A DNA stretch of 64,000 nucleotides, taken from contig CAZTOW010000048.1 of NCBI GenBank assembly GCA_964615375.1, positions 1-64,000 on the forward strand, in the 5' to 3' direction. The notes under the pieces are model-generated. The model searched no databases, was not told where the DNA came from, and saw only the letters and a program-made list of their open reading frames with translations. This DNA comes from CAZKWG01 sp964615375 (GTDB taxonomy: Bacteria; Myxococcota_A; UBA796; CAZKWG01). The number at the start of each line of letters is the position of its first letter. Position 1 is the stretch's first letter. A program made the translations under genes and the position numbers. Below are positions 7,542 through 16,153 of this stretch, piece after piece.

Positions 7542-8423
7542 GTGGACTTGTCCTCGGACGTGTTTCGGATCGGAAAGGAGTTCCTGAACATCGAGCTCAT
7601 CCGGGTGGGCGGCACGCCGGTCTCCGTGGCGACCGTGATCCTGCTGGCCATCGTCCTGCTGGTGACGTGGTGGGCCTCCATCCTCACCGAGCGCGGCTTC
7701 CGGGCGGCGATGCTGCGCCGCGGCGTGCGCGACGAGGGCAGCATCAAGGCCGTGGGGCGGCTGGTCCACTACGTCGTGCTGGTGGCGGGCTTCGCGGTGG
7801 CCTTCGACACGGCGGGCTTCAGCCTGAGCGCGCTCTTCGCCGCGGGCGCCGTCTTCGCCGTCGGCATCGGGCTCGCCTTCCAGAACCTCGCCCAGAACTT
7901 CGTCTCGGGCATCTTCCTCCTGCTCGAGCAGTCCATCACCCCCGGCGACGTGCTGGAGGTGGAGGGCCGGGTGGTCAAGGTCATCGAGATGCGCATGCGC
8001 ACCACCGTCGCCCGCACCCGCGACGAGGAGGACCTGATCATCCCCAACAGCACGCTGGTGCAGAACACGGTCAAGAACTTCTCGCTCAAGGACTCGGTCT
8101 ATCGCATCCGCATCAAGGTGGGCGTCAGCTACGACGCGGACATGGCGCAGGTGCGCGCCCTGCTGGAGCGGGTCGGGGCGGACGTGGACTGGCGGGTCCG
8201 CGAGCGCACGCCGCAGGTGGAGCTGTGGGAGCTCGCCGACTCGGCGGTGATCTGGAGCCTGTCGGTGTGGAGCGAGGACCCCTGGCGCTCGAGCCAGCAC
8301 CGCGCCCAGCTCAACGAGCTTATCTTCGGGGCCTTCCAGGAGGCGGGGGTGCGCTTCCCGTTCCCGCAGCTCGACGTCCACCTCGCGGGGAGCCCGCAGG
8401 AGGCGCTCAGGCCTCGTCGATGA
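7542..8423 (+). CDS. MscS-family small-conductance mechanosensitive channel
   Basis: This is a 293-residue inner-membrane channel that would release solutes on hypo-osmotic shock. Hydrophobic segments lie near 25-50 and 75-95. The third, pore-lining helix is followed by the MscS hallmark GLAFQNLAQNFVSG and then the beta-domain segment ITPGDVLEVEG and IPNSTLVQNTVKNFS. The C-terminal alpha/beta domain is complete. The start is GTG at 7542 with GGAGG very close; a slightly different start is possible because the spacing is short. The gene is divergent from the FAD oxidase (52 bp between starts). Its 3' end overlaps the convergent universal-stress gene by 17 bp. Confidence 0.92.
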   Translation: MDLSSDVFRIGKEFLNIELIRVGGTPVSVATVILLAIVLLVTWWASILTERGFRAAMLRRGVRDEGSIKAVGRLVHYVVLVAGFAVAFDTAGFSLSALFAAGAVFAVGIGLAFQNLAQNFVSGIFLLLEQSITPGDVLEVEGRVVKVIEMRMRTTVARTRDEEDLIIPNSTLVQNTVKNFSLKDSVYRIRIKVGVSYDADMAQVRALLERVGADVDWRVRERTPQVELWELADSAVIWSLSVWSEDPWRSSQHRAQLNELIFGAFQEAGVRFPFPQLDVHLAGSPQEALRPRR

Positions 8424-8904
8424 TGAGTCGGCCCAGGTTCTCCTCGCGGAAGAGCCGGGCCACCTTGTCGTCCTGGCTGCCGAAGAGGAAGCGCGTGATG
8501 AAGGGGCGCTCCGCCCGGGTGATCAGGATCACGTCGTAGTGCTTCGACTCGGCGCGCTCGACGAGGGCTTCCTCGAACTCGCCGCGGATCTCCTCGACGC
8601 TGATCGGGATGCCGAGCGGGGCCACCTGCCCCTGGATCTCCGCAACGCGCCGCAGGGCCGTGCGGTGGTGCTCGTCCCCGAGCACGCTCATGACCTCCTT
8701 CTGCATCGAGAGGCCCAGGAAGCCCTCGTCGCCCACCATGCGCTCCACGCGCTCGAGGGCCTGGTCCTCGATCACGTAGAGGACGTCGAGCTTCACGTCG
8801 TCCTGCGCGGAGCGGAAGCGCCGGGCTTCGTCGAGCGCATGCTCCACGAGGTGTCGACTGTAACGACTCGTGGAGAGCGCCAGAAGGATTTCTCGCTGAC
8901 TCAT
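8407..8904 (-). CDS. Universal stress protein-family (UspA-like) protein
   Basis: From the ATG at 8904 the protein has 165 residues. It begins with the UspA-like strand REILLALSTSRYSRHLVEHA and ends with a strand/helix pair (HYDVILITRAE...LGRLIIDEA). The usual ATP-binding GxxG-(9x)-GS/T loop is not evident: the corresponding region reads TRAERPFITRFLFGS, so nucleotide binding is doubtful. An in-frame upstream ATG at 9033 would add 43 residues of low-complexity sequence; I prefer 8904 because the fold begins there, although its ribosome site is weak. The gene converges on mscS with a 17-bp overlap. A stress role is a family inference. Confidence 0.7.
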   Translation of the reverse strand: MSQREILLALSTSRYSRHLVEHALDEARRFRSAQDDVKLDVLYVIEDQALERVERMVGDEGFLGLSMQKEVMSVLGDEHHRTALRRVAEIQGQVAPLGIPISVEEIRGEFEEALVERAESKHYDVILITRAERPFITRFLFGSQDDKVARLFREENLGRLIIDEA

Positions 8905-9191
8905 GGAGAGCCGGTCCGCCTGATCAGCGGGAGCATCCGCCACGGTGCGTCCACCGTCAACAGGAATCGCATGGCGCCGACGTTGATCAGGGGCCCCCCG
9001 GGCCGATTGAGCCGCATGGTTGTTTTCTTCCATAGCCTGTGGATGCTCATTCCGCCACGGCCTTTGGGGAGCTCCGGGCGTCTCGCGACGTGCGCGGCGG
9101 GCTGTCGCTCTCGACGTCGGCGCGCGCCTCAGGCAGAGTGCTGGAGACGCGATCTCGTCGGGGCCCAGCTCGGCCGGGTCGCCCGAGAAGG

Positions 9192-10697
9192 ATGTCTGCT
9201 CCCACAGGGGCTCCTATGGTCGAAGATCCACGCCAGCGTCTGCGAGGCCACTTCGCCGACGTGCTCAGCCAGCAGCTCGCCGAGCTCGACCTGCTGGCGC
9301 AGGACGCTGCGCGGGACGCGGACGTGGCCGACGCGCTGGTCTTCGAGCTGGAGCGGATGCGGGGGACGGCGCTGAGCCTGGCGGTCACCGACGTGGCCCA
9401 GGCGGCGGGGGAGGCCATCGACGAGGTACGCGCCGGGCGCCCGCGGGAGGCCGTGGCCCGCTTCGCCACCGCCTGCCGCGGCCTGGACGACAGCTCTCCG
9501 GGCGTGTTCCACCCGGTGGTGCTCATCGGGGTGAACCTGCCGGACGCGCGGAGCTGGGCCTGGATGGTGCGCTCGGCCCCCGACGTGGAGACGGCCCTGA
9601 ACCGCAAGGGCGGGGCGGCGGCCTACGTGGTCCGCGCCGACCTCGCGCCCGCGCTGGCCTCCCGGCTCCGGCGGCTGGCCTCGCCCGCGCCTTTCTACGT
9701 GGTCGGCTCGCGGCACGACTTCCAGGGTCGGCTGGGGGCGGCGCGGCTGGGGGCGGCAGGCGTGCTCTCCGAGCCCATCGACATCGGCGCGCTGGTCTCG
9801 CGGGTGCGCCTGACGGACGACGTGGTGGAGTGGCTGCCCTCGCGGGTGCTGGTGATCCACGCCGACCGCGGGGTGGCCGAGAACCTGCGGGCCACGCTGA
9901 GCGGGCCGGACATGCTGGTGCAGCGCGTGGTGGACGGGGCGCACGTCCTCGTGGCGCTGGACACCTTCTGGCCGGACCTCATCGTGCTGGCGCCGGACGC
10001 GGGGACCGTCTCCGGGCGCGAGGTCATCGCCGTGGTGCGCGGGCACCCGCAGTTCGCCGACACGCCGATGCTCCTGCTGGTGAGGCCGGAGGACGAAGGG
10101 CGGCGCGAGGTGATGGCGGCGGCCGACGAGCTGCTGCACGTCGCGCTGCTGGAGCCCTCGCTGCTGCGGGCGCGGGTGCGGGCCTGGGCGCAGCGGGTGC
10201 GGGCCGTGCGCGCGGCGCAGGAGGTGGACCTGGCGACGGGGGTGCGCAGCCGGGGCGCGCTGCTGCGGGCGATGGAGCGGGAGCTGGCCCTGGCGCGGCG
10301 GGCGGGGACGCACCTCTCGCTCGCGCTGCTGGACCTGGACGGTCTGGCCAACATCAACGCGGCCCACGGGACCCCGGCGGGCGATCAGGTGCTGCGCGCC
10401 CTCACCGAGCGGGTGGGCGGGGCCGTGCGGGCCACGGATCTGGTGGGGCGCCTCGGGGTGGACAGCTTCGCGCTGCTCATGCCCGACTGCCTGGCGGACG
10501 ACGCCGCCCGCCGCGTGGACGAGGTGCGGGCGCGCTTCGGGGACTGGGTGCGCGGGCAGGGGCTCGCCGACGTGGGCTTCTCCGCGGGGATCGTGGACAC
10601 GCGGGCGGGGCACCACGATCTGCTGGCCCGCGCGCACCGGGCGCTCACCGACGCGCGGCGGGCGGGGGGCGGGCGCAGCGCGGTGATCGGCGCATAA
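9192..10697 (+). CDS. Response-regulator-like/GGDEF-domain protein with lost catalytic residues
   Basis: From ATG 9192 the product is 501 residues (ATG 9216 is also possible). An N-terminal helical section (about 15-80) is followed by one or two receiver-like domains. In the clear one, RVLVIHADRG begins the fold, but the expected phospho-acceptor Asp is Ala267 (IVLAPDAG). The C-terminal domain (about 340-500) has the diguanylate cyclase layout, starting DLATGVRSRGALL and DLDGLANINAAHG. The signature GGDEF reads GVDSF (residues 422-426), so cyclic-di-GMP synthesis is not expected. Such proteins often act as effectors or binding partners. No kinase is adjacent. It is convergent with the surface-protein genes that end at 10700. 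Confidence 0.88.
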   Translation: MSAPTGAPMVEDPRQRLRGHFADVLSQQLAELDLLAQDAARDADVADALVFELERMRGTALSLAVTDVAQAAGEAIDEVRAGRPREAVARFATACRGLDDSSPGVFHPVVLIGVNLPDARSWAWMVRSAPDVETALNRKGGAAAYVVRADLAPALASRLRRLASPAPFYVVGSRHDFQGRLGAARLGAAGVLSEPIDIGALVSRVRLTDDVVEWLPSRVLVIHADRGVAENLRATLSGPDMLVQRVVDGAHVLVALDTFWPDLIVLAPDAGTVSGREVIAVVRGHPQFADTPMLLLVRPEDEGRREVMAAADELLHVALLEPSLLRARVRAWAQRVRAVRAAQEVDLATGVRSRGALLRAMERELALARRAGTHLSLALLDLDGLANINAAHGTPAGDQVLRALTERVGGAVRATDLVGRLGVDSFALLMPDCLADDAARRVDEVRARFGDWVRGQGLADVGFSAGIVDTRAGHHDLLARAHRALTDARRAGGGRSAVIGA

Positions 10698-10699
10698 AA

Positions 10700-11431
10700 C
10701 TAGATCGCGTAGCCAACTCCCAGGCGCAGGATCCCGAGCTGGTCCTCCACCGCGCCGGCGGCGCCGTCTTCGCCGTAGAGCTCGAGCGCGCGGCTGCTCC
10801 ACTGGAGCCCGGCGACGCCGTAGAGCCCGAGCACGAGGCCCCGTCGCAGGTCGAGCCCGTAGCCCGTCCAGGCCGGGCGCAGGTCGGGCCCCGCGCCGAT
10901 GCTCAGGGTCGCCGAGAGCTCCCAGCGCTCGCCCAGGCCCAGCGCCGCGCCCGCGCCCATCATCGGGCCGCCCGACCAGGCCTGGTACACCTCCGGCTCC
11001 AACCCGCCGTCCTCGCCCGCGTGGAGGCCGTGCAGGACCAGGCTGCCGCCCCAGACGCCGATCTGCACGTTGGGCTCCAGCCAGACCGGGCCCAGGCCCA
11101 GCTCGCGGCGGAGCAGGAGCGCGAGCGAGCCCTCGGCGCGGGCGCGGCGCTCGGCGCCCGGGGCGGGGAGCTCGCCGGGGCTCTGGAGCTCCTCCTCGTA
11201 GCGCAGGTCCAGGCCGCGCGCGGCCACCCCGAGGCGATCCCCCAGGCGCAGCGTGGCGTCGAGCCCGAGGCCCTGGGCGCGGGAGGCGTCCCCGTCCCAG
11301 CCCTGGCTGAGCGGTGCGGGGTAGAGCGGGCCGCTGGCGTCGTCCGCGGCGGTCTGGGCGCTGCGCAGGGCGCCCAGGGTCCAGCCGACGTCGACCTGGA
11401 GGAGCGGGGGCTCGGCGGCGAAGAGGGGCAT
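10700..11431 (-). CDS. Outer-membrane beta-barrel-like protein
   Basis: The 243-residue product is rich in Gly, Leu and alternating hydrophobic/polar strands (for example WLEPNVQIGVWGGSLVL, GYGLDLRRGLVLGLYG, GILRLGVGYAI), as in outer-membrane barrels. The ATG at 11431 overlaps the upstream stop as TGATG. The predicted N-terminus MPLFAAEPPLLQVDVGW has only the end of a signal-peptide-like sequence and no basic, hydrophobic start. Either translation begins elsewhere or export is unusual. It is third in the aspS cluster, directly after a calcium-repeat surface protein. Function is unknown. Confidence 0.65.
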   Translation of the reverse strand: MPLFAAEPPLLQVDVGWTLGALRSAQTAADDASGPLYPAPLSQGWDGDASRAQGLGLDATLRLGDRLGVAARGLDLRYEEELQSPGELPAPGAERRARAEGSLALLLRRELGLGPVWLEPNVQIGVWGGSLVLHGLHAGEDGGLEPEVYQAWSGGPMMGAGAALGLGERWELSATLSIGAGPDLRPAWTGYGLDLRRGLVLGLYGVAGLQWSSRALELYGEDGAAGAVEDQLGILRLGVGYAI

Positions 11432-12624
11432 CAGCGGGCCCTCCGTCGGATCAGGAGCAGCAGCGCGGGAAGGAGCGCGCCCAGGGCCCCGCGCGCGGAG
11501 AGGTGGGCGCAGGCCCAGCCCCCGCCGGTGCGGAGCTCGGAGAGCTGGCCCGAGCCCTGGGGGAGCCCGCTCTCTCCCGGCGGGTCGGTCTCGTCGGGGG
11601 TCCCGGTCTCCTGGGGCTGGGCGCTCTCCTGGTTGGAGCCGGTCTCGACGGGGGAGCCCGTCTCGTCGGGGGAGCCCGTCTCTTCGGGGCTCCCGGTCTC
11701 TTCGGGATCGCCAGTCTCTTCGGGATCGCCGGTCTCCCCCGGGTCGCCAGTCTCGCCCGGCTCCTCGTCGCAGGCGTCGCCGAGCCCGTCGCCGTCGCGG
11801 TCGGACTGGTCGGCGTTGGCATCCGACTCGCAGTTGTCCTCGTCGTCGGCGACCGCGTCGTCGTCCTCGTCCATCTGGAGCGCGGCGATGGCCCCGAACA
11901 GGGTCCAGGTCTCGCTGGTGGTCGTGCCGCCCGCGTCGTAGGCGTAGAAGCCCACGGCGCCGGGCCCGCCGGGCTCGGGGTCGGTCCCCAGCAGGCGCAG
12001 ATCGGGGTCGGCCCCGTCCTCGGCGCTGGTGGCGTCCTGCCAGAGCTTCAGCGCCAGGTCCCCGTCCTCGCAGCGGAGGGTCAGGAGCCCGAGGGTGTTG
12101 GCGCTGTAGGTGGTCGTGTCCGAGGCCAGGATCTCCGCGACGCCGTCGCGCACGCGCACGAGAGCGGCGTAGGGGCCGCTGAGGTCCACGGGGACGGAGG
12201 CGCCCGAGTCGCCCAGCAGGGCCAGCGTGAAGTTCCGCGCGTCCTCGAAGCGGCAGACCAGGCCGAGCGTGTCGTCGTCCTGGGTGTAGAAGGTGGCCTG
12301 GACTTCTCCGTCCTCCAGCCAGACCTCCCCGTTGACGAGCCAGTTGTCGCGCGCCCCGCCCTCGCCCCAGTCGCCGGGGTAGTCGCCCTCGTTGTTGTCG
12401 CTGGTCGAGAGCACGTAGGCGTTTCCGGTGGAGCCCCCGACGTAGCCCTCCCAGAGATCCTCCTCGAAGCCGGCGATCCATCCGTCCACGTCCACCATGG
12501 ACACGCCGTCGGCGTAGCCGTCATAGGACCAGTACTCCAGGGTCCCCGCGCGGGCGGGACCCTGGAGCGGCAGGAGGAGGAGCGCGGTCGCGATCATGGG
12601 GGCCGCGTAATCCGCTGGCTCCAT
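11431..12624 (-). CDS. Secreted protein with thrombospondin type-3-like repeats, ETG linker and MYXO-CTERM-like tail
   Basis: The ATG at 12624 gives 397 residues: a signal peptide (ALLLLPLQGPARA), then a globular domain rich in Trp, Gly and Asp that resembles a concanavalin/LamG-type domain (for example EVQATFYTQDDDTLGLVCRF). Calcium-binding repeats follow (DEDDDAVADDEDNC, DQSDRDGDGLGDACD). A linker of about 12 degenerate ETG(D/S)P units leads to a tail with GWACAH, a hydrophobic helix and RRRAR. The tail resembles the MYXO-CTERM sorting signal, which predicts surface anchoring. The start could instead be 12597. The gene lies 28 bp after aspS and is coupled to the barrel-like gene. The ligand is unknown. 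Confidence 0.75.
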   Translation of the reverse strand: MEPADYAAPMIATALLLLPLQGPARAGTLEYWSYDGYADGVSMVDVDGWIAGFEEDLWEGYVGGSTGNAYVLSTSDNNEGDYPGDWGEGGARDNWLVNGEVWLEDGEVQATFYTQDDDTLGLVCRFEDARNFTLALLGDSGASVPVDLSGPYAALVRVRDGVAEILASDTTTYSANTLGLLTLRCEDGDLALKLWQDATSAEDGADPDLRLLGTDPEPGGPGAVGFYAYDAGGTTTSETWTLFGAIAALQMDEDDDAVADDEDNCESDANADQSDRDGDGLGDACDEEPGETGDPGETGDPEETGDPEETGSPEETGSPDETGSPVETGSNQESAQPQETGTPDETDPPGESGLPQGSGQLSELRTGGGWACAHLSARGALGALLPALLLLIRRRAR

Positions 12625-12652
12625 CGCGGCATCTCGTCGTGTCGGGGCTCGA

Positions 12653-14425
12653 TCAGCCCTGCTTCTGCGGCGGCACCAGACGGATGTGCAGCTCATCGAG
12701 CTGCTTCTGGCTCACCTCCGACGGCGCTCCCATCAGCAGATCCTGCGCCCCGATGGTCATCGGGAAGGTGATGACCTCGCGGATGTTCTCGGTCTCCGCC
12801 AGCAGCATCACGATGCGGTCGATCCCGGGGGCGATGCCGCCGTGCGGGGGCGGCCCGTACTGGAAGGCGCGGAAGAGGGCGCCGAAGCGGGTCTCCACGT
12901 CGCTGGCGGTGTAGCCGGCGATCTCGAAGGCGCGCACCATGACGTCCGGGCGGTGGTTGCGGATGGCGCCGCTGGAGAGCTCCACCCCGTTGCAGACCAC
13001 GTCGTACTGCCAGGCCAGGATGTCGAGCGGATCCTTGTGGTTCAGCGCGTCGAGCCCGCCCTGCGGCATGGAGAAGGGGTTGTGGGAGAACTCGATCTGG
13101 CCCGAGTCCGGGTTCCGCTCGTACATCGGGAAGTCCACGATCCAGCAGAAGCGGAAGACGTCCTTCTCGTAGAGGTCCAGCTCCGCGGCGAGCCGGTTGC
13201 GCAGGCGCCCCAGCACGGTCTGGACCCGGTCCTCCTCGCCGGTCACCACCAGCACCGCCGCGCCGGGGCCGCTCTCGGGGAGCGCGAGCAGGGCTGCGAC
13301 CGCGCCTGAGTCCAGGAACTTGCCGATGGAGCCCTTGGCGCTGCCGTCCGCGCCCAGCACCGCCCAGGCCAGCCCGCCCGCGCCCTGCTGCTTCGCGAAC
13401 TCCGTGAGCTGGTCGTAGAAGCGCCGCGGCCGGTCGGCGCTGCCGGGGACCACCAGCGCGCGGGCCACCCCGCCCTTCGCCAGCTCCGACGCGATGAAGG
13501 GCACGGCGGCCATGCTCTCGGCCACGTCCTGGATCTCCATCCCGAAGCGCAGGTCCGGCTTGTCGATGCCGAAGCGCCGCATGGCCTCGCGGAAGGGGAT
13601 GCGCGGGAAGGGGTGCGGGACCTGGCGCTTGGAGAAGGTCGTGAAGACGTCGATCATCAGCGCCTCGACCGCGGCGAAGACGTCGTCCTGGGTCACGAAG
13701 GCCATCTCGAGGTCGAGCTGGTAGAACTCACCCGGGCTGCGGTCGGCGCGGCCGTCCTCGTCCCGGAAGCAGGGCGCGATCTGGAAGTAGCGGTCGAAGC
13801 CGCTGGTCATGAGCAGCTGCTTGAACTGCTGGGGCGCCTGGGGCAGCGCGTAGAACTTCCCCGGGTGGACGCGGCTGGGCACGAGGTAGTCGCGCGCGCC
13901 CTCCGGGCTCGAGCTGGTGAGGATGGGCGTCTGGAACTCCAGGAAGCCCATCTCGGTCATCCGATTTCGGATGTAGGAGATGACCCTGGAGCGCAGCACG
14001 ATGCGGTCGTGGATGCCCGGGCGCCGCAGGTCCAGGAAGCGGTTCTTGAGGCGCACCGTCTCGTTCGCGTTGATCTCGGCCGCGACGGGGAAGGGCAGCA
14101 CGTCGCTCGGCCCCAGGACCTCGAACGCGCTCAGCACGACCTCGATCTCGCCCGTCGCCATGTTCGGGTTGGCCTGGCCCTCGGGGCGGGGGCGCACCAC
14201 GCCCGCGACCCGGACGGTGCTCTCCACGCGGGTGTCGCGCACGAGGGCGTAGAAGTCGCTCTGCGGGTCGACCACGAGCTGCGTGGAGCCGTAGTGGTCG
14301 CGCAGCACGAGGAACAGGATGCCCCCGATGTCGCGGACCATGTGGAGCCACCCGGACAGGGTGACGGTCTTGCCGACGTCGCTCGCGCGGAGCTCGTCGC
14401 ACTTGTGCGTGCGGTAATAGGACAT
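12653..14425 (-). CDS. aspS: Aspartyl-tRNA synthetase
   Basis: This class II aminoacyl-tRNA synthetase charges tRNA-Asp in the cytoplasm. The 590-residue length is normal for the bacterial type. An N-terminal OB-fold anticodon-binding domain (GWLHMVRDIGGILFLVLRD) is followed by motif 2, FRDEDGRADRSPGEFYQLD. A bacterial GAD insertion domain follows, with motif 3, HGGIAPGIDRIVML, near the end. Ribosome site GGGAGA lies before the ATG at 14425, within a small CTCCC-GAA-GGGAG hairpin. Whether it also charges tRNA-Asn cannot be settled from the residues I can judge. It appears to head a short cluster with two surface-protein genes. Confidence 0.98.
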   Translation of the reverse strand: MSYYRTHKCDELRASDVGKTVTLSGWLHMVRDIGGILFLVLRDHYGSTQLVVDPQSDFYALVRDTRVESTVRVAGVVRPRPEGQANPNMATGEIEVVLSAFEVLGPSDVLPFPVAAEINANETVRLKNRFLDLRRPGIHDRIVLRSRVISYIRNRMTEMGFLEFQTPILTSSSPEGARDYLVPSRVHPGKFYALPQAPQQFKQLLMTSGFDRYFQIAPCFRDEDGRADRSPGEFYQLDLEMAFVTQDDVFAAVEALMIDVFTTFSKRQVPHPFPRIPFREAMRRFGIDKPDLRFGMEIQDVAESMAAVPFIASELAKGGVARALVVPGSADRPRRFYDQLTEFAKQQGAGGLAWAVLGADGSAKGSIGKFLDSGAVAALLALPESGPGAAVLVVTGEEDRVQTVLGRLRNRLAAELDLYEKDVFRFCWIVDFPMYERNPDSGQIEFSHNPFSMPQGGLDALNHKDPLDILAWQYDVVCNGVELSSGAIRNHRPDVMVRAFEIAGYTASDVETRFGALFRAFQYGPPPHGGIAPGIDRIVMLLAETENIREVITFPMTIGAQDLLMGAPSEVSQKQLDELHIRLVPPQKQG

Positions 14426-14472
14426 GCGATCTCCCGAAGGGAGCGCAGGTAACCCATCCGCGCCCAGGTCGG

Positions 14473-14922
14473 CTATCCGAGCGCGCCGACGTAGAAGTGT
14501 CGGCGCTGCTGGTGAGGGTCGATCGCCCAGCGCAGGCGCTCGAGCGCGCTCAGTCCCAGGAAGTTCGGGTAGGGCCAGTCGGGAAAGTCAGGATATAAGA
14601 TGGTTGTCTCAATCTCGACGCTCGCGCCGGTGTCGCATACGAACCGCAAGCCTGTGCGGACGAGATTCCCTTCGAGATGGTGCCCATGAAAGAGGATGCG
14701 GTCTGGGTGACGAATCTCCCCTGCAGGCTCACCGCTCAGCTCGGCTTCGAACTCGGGGTGGAGGATGCACCAAGGAGCTCCGGTGTCCACGACGAAGTCG
14801 AGACGAAGAGGTGCTCCTACTCGATCATGTACGCGCGCTTCAACGACCACCTTCTGACCGCGATATAGATCCTTCCACTGGTCCCGGTACGGAAGCCAGC
14901 CTTGAAAGGAGAGGCTGGTCAT
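14473..14922 (-). CDS. Retropepsin-like aspartic protease-fold protein
   Basis: The 149-residue protein has one clear aspartyl-protease motif, FVVDTGAPWCIL (43-54). A second partial one, FVCDTGASVEIE, follows, and then NFLGLSALERLRWAID, which matches the post-flap region of single-domain retropepsins. Members act as dimers or are inactive relatives; the catalytic Asp46 is kept. It is last in a three-gene unit, starting 2 nt after the stop of the DUF5678-like gene, so it is very likely co-translated. Codon use is less GC-biased than neighbouring genes. The physiological substrate is unknown; the upstream proteins are the obvious candidates. It stops 47 bp before the aspS start. Confidence 0.8.
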   Translation of the reverse strand: MTSLSFQGWLPYRDQWKDLYRGQKVVVEARVHDRVGAPLRLDFVVDTGAPWCILHPEFEAELSGEPAGEIRHPDRILFHGHHLEGNLVRTGLRFVCDTGASVEIETTILYPDFPDWPYPNFLGLSALERLRWAIDPHQQRRHFYVGALG

Positions 14923-14924
14923 CC

Positions 14925-15503
14925 CTACAGGACCTTCGTGACGAATGATCCCCCCAGGCTCCGCCCCCTGGTCGCGAGGTCCTGCTTGAGAGCTGCCAGC
15001 GACAATCCGACGCCTTGGAGCGTACCGTCCTTAAGCGCCACCCACTGCCCCAGGTACGACTCGCGGTTTTCCTCGAGCCAGCGTCCGACGGTGTGGATGG
15101 TGTCGGAGGCGTCAATCTCGACGGCGCTCTGAGTGGATGGCGCTGTCACTTGCGCACGCTCCAGCGCTTCGATCCTGGCCTGCAAGGTGGCGATCTGGTG
15201 CAGGAGAGTAGACACCGTCGCTGGATCTGCAGATAGCGCATCAGGGGTCGGACTCGACTCCCTTCGAGTATGTAGTGACGAGGATTTCGGCAATATAGAA
15301 GGTATTAATTGTGCACTGAAAAGTGTGCTTGAGCGGTCCTCGCCGATAAGAGGACTCAATTCAAGCATGTAGTTGTTCGCCTTCGAGAGGGTCTCCCAGC
15401 TCCAGGCGATGGGCGCGTGGTGCCCAGCCAGTACTCCCGGATGGCATCCGCGCTCGGGCACTTCTTGTCGTCGGTTCCAGCCCGTTACCGGCGCCGCGCT
15501 CAT
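14925..15503 (-). CDS. Coiled-coil protein with C-terminal DUF5678-like domain
   Basis: From ATG 15503 the protein has 192 residues. The first 90 have no recognisable fold. A short coiled coil follows (about 97-118, VSTLLHQIATLQARIEALER). The last 50 residues (142-191) read RWLEENRESYLGQWVALKDG and then LAALKQDLATRG...GSFVTKV, which matches the small DUF5678 domain as I know it. The start overlaps the upstream stop as ATGA, and the retropepsin-like gene begins 2 nt after its stop. DUF5678 proteins are often encoded beside retropepsin-like proteases, which supports a functional pair; the activity is not known. The region 15250-15330 is clearly AT-richer than its surroundings. Confidence 0.72.
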   Translation of the reverse strand: MSAAPVTGWNRRQEVPERGCHPGVLAGHHAPIAWSWETLSKANNYMLELSPLIGEDRSSTLFSAQLIPSILPKSSSLHTRRESSPTPDALSADPATVSTLLHQIATLQARIEALERAQVTAPSTQSAVEIDASDTIHTVGRWLEENRESYLGQWVALKDGTLQGVGLSLAALKQDLATRGRSLGGSFVTKVL

Positions 15504-16153
15504 GTTCCCTCCCGAGATGAGAACATTGTACCCACAATCAGGTTGCTGAGCGAGCGATCTTCGCTGAGCCAGCCTCGAGCCTGGGGCATCCAAGCGATCT
15601 TGGCGCGAAGGTTGACGTGATAGGTCTCTTCCCGGTGGCCATATACCACTGAGACCTCGCGCAAGCCGGAGAGACCCTCCTCGAAGCGGTAGCCGATCTG
15701 CTCGCGCAGTGCGCGCTCTCCGAGAGGGGCCACAAGGGCATCCAGCGCGCGTGCCTCCTCACTCAGGGCCCTGCAGGTCCAGCCCGAACTGGGGAGATCG
15801 AGGTGAATGGTGAGGGTGGCGTTCACCGGAGCGGCACCCATGCCCTCATGAGCGAGCGCATGCAATCCCCGATGTCCGCCGATCCGATTGCTGCCCTTGA
15901 CTACCTCCTCAGGTGGATCGCCCTCTGGAGCTCGGTGGAGAACCAGAATCCAGTGAAGATGGGCATCCTCCATGGCCCGGACACTTAGACTAGCCACTCG
16001 TGGCTCTTCTGGTGACGGGAGCACAGGTCCAAGCGCTCGCTCGCCATCATTGTCCTGACGGTCTGGCGCGCCGGCAAGCGCCCCAAGACGACCCCAGAGC
16101 TCAGGGCTGGACGGTGTACTCCAGCGAAGCACGACTACCGTTGGTTCTATCAT
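15500..16153 (-). CDS. Unknown protein heading the DUF5678/retropepsin cassette
   Basis: The 217-residue product (ATG 16153) is not recognised. It opens with a hydrophobic strand (TVVVLRW), has a charged middle with several His and Arg residues (EDAHLHWILVLHRAPEG), and ends with two-sheet-like strands (LREVSVVYGHREETYHVNLR). No signal peptide or membrane segment is seen, so it is probably cytoplasmic. Its stop overlaps the next start as ATGA, and the three genes together span 14473-16153. It begins 89 bp after the end of the TlpA-like gene, so the cassette could be read from its own promoter or by read-through of the thiol operon. Confidence 0.6.
   Translation of the reverse strand: MIEPTVVVLRWSTPSSPELWGRLGALAGAPDRQDNDGERALGPVLPSPEEPRVASLSVRAMEDAHLHWILVLHRAPEGDPPEEVVKGSNRIGGHRGLHALAHEGMGAAPVNATLTIHLDLPSSGWTCRALSEEARALDALVAPLGERALREQIGYRFEEGLSGLREVSVVYGHREETYHVNLRAKIAWMPQARGWLSEDRSLSNLIVGTMFSSREGT

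Noticed and set aside
7490..7747. An N-terminal extension of the FAD oxidase to an ATG at 7747.
   Set aside because: It would be antisense to the first 200 bp of mscS and adds residues unlike the oxidase family.
14431..14443. A CTCCC-GAA-GGGAG hairpin around the aspS ribosome site as a regulatory switch.
   Set aside because: Only five base pairs and close to what random GC-rich sequence would give. It is mentioned in the aspS entry but not listed separately.
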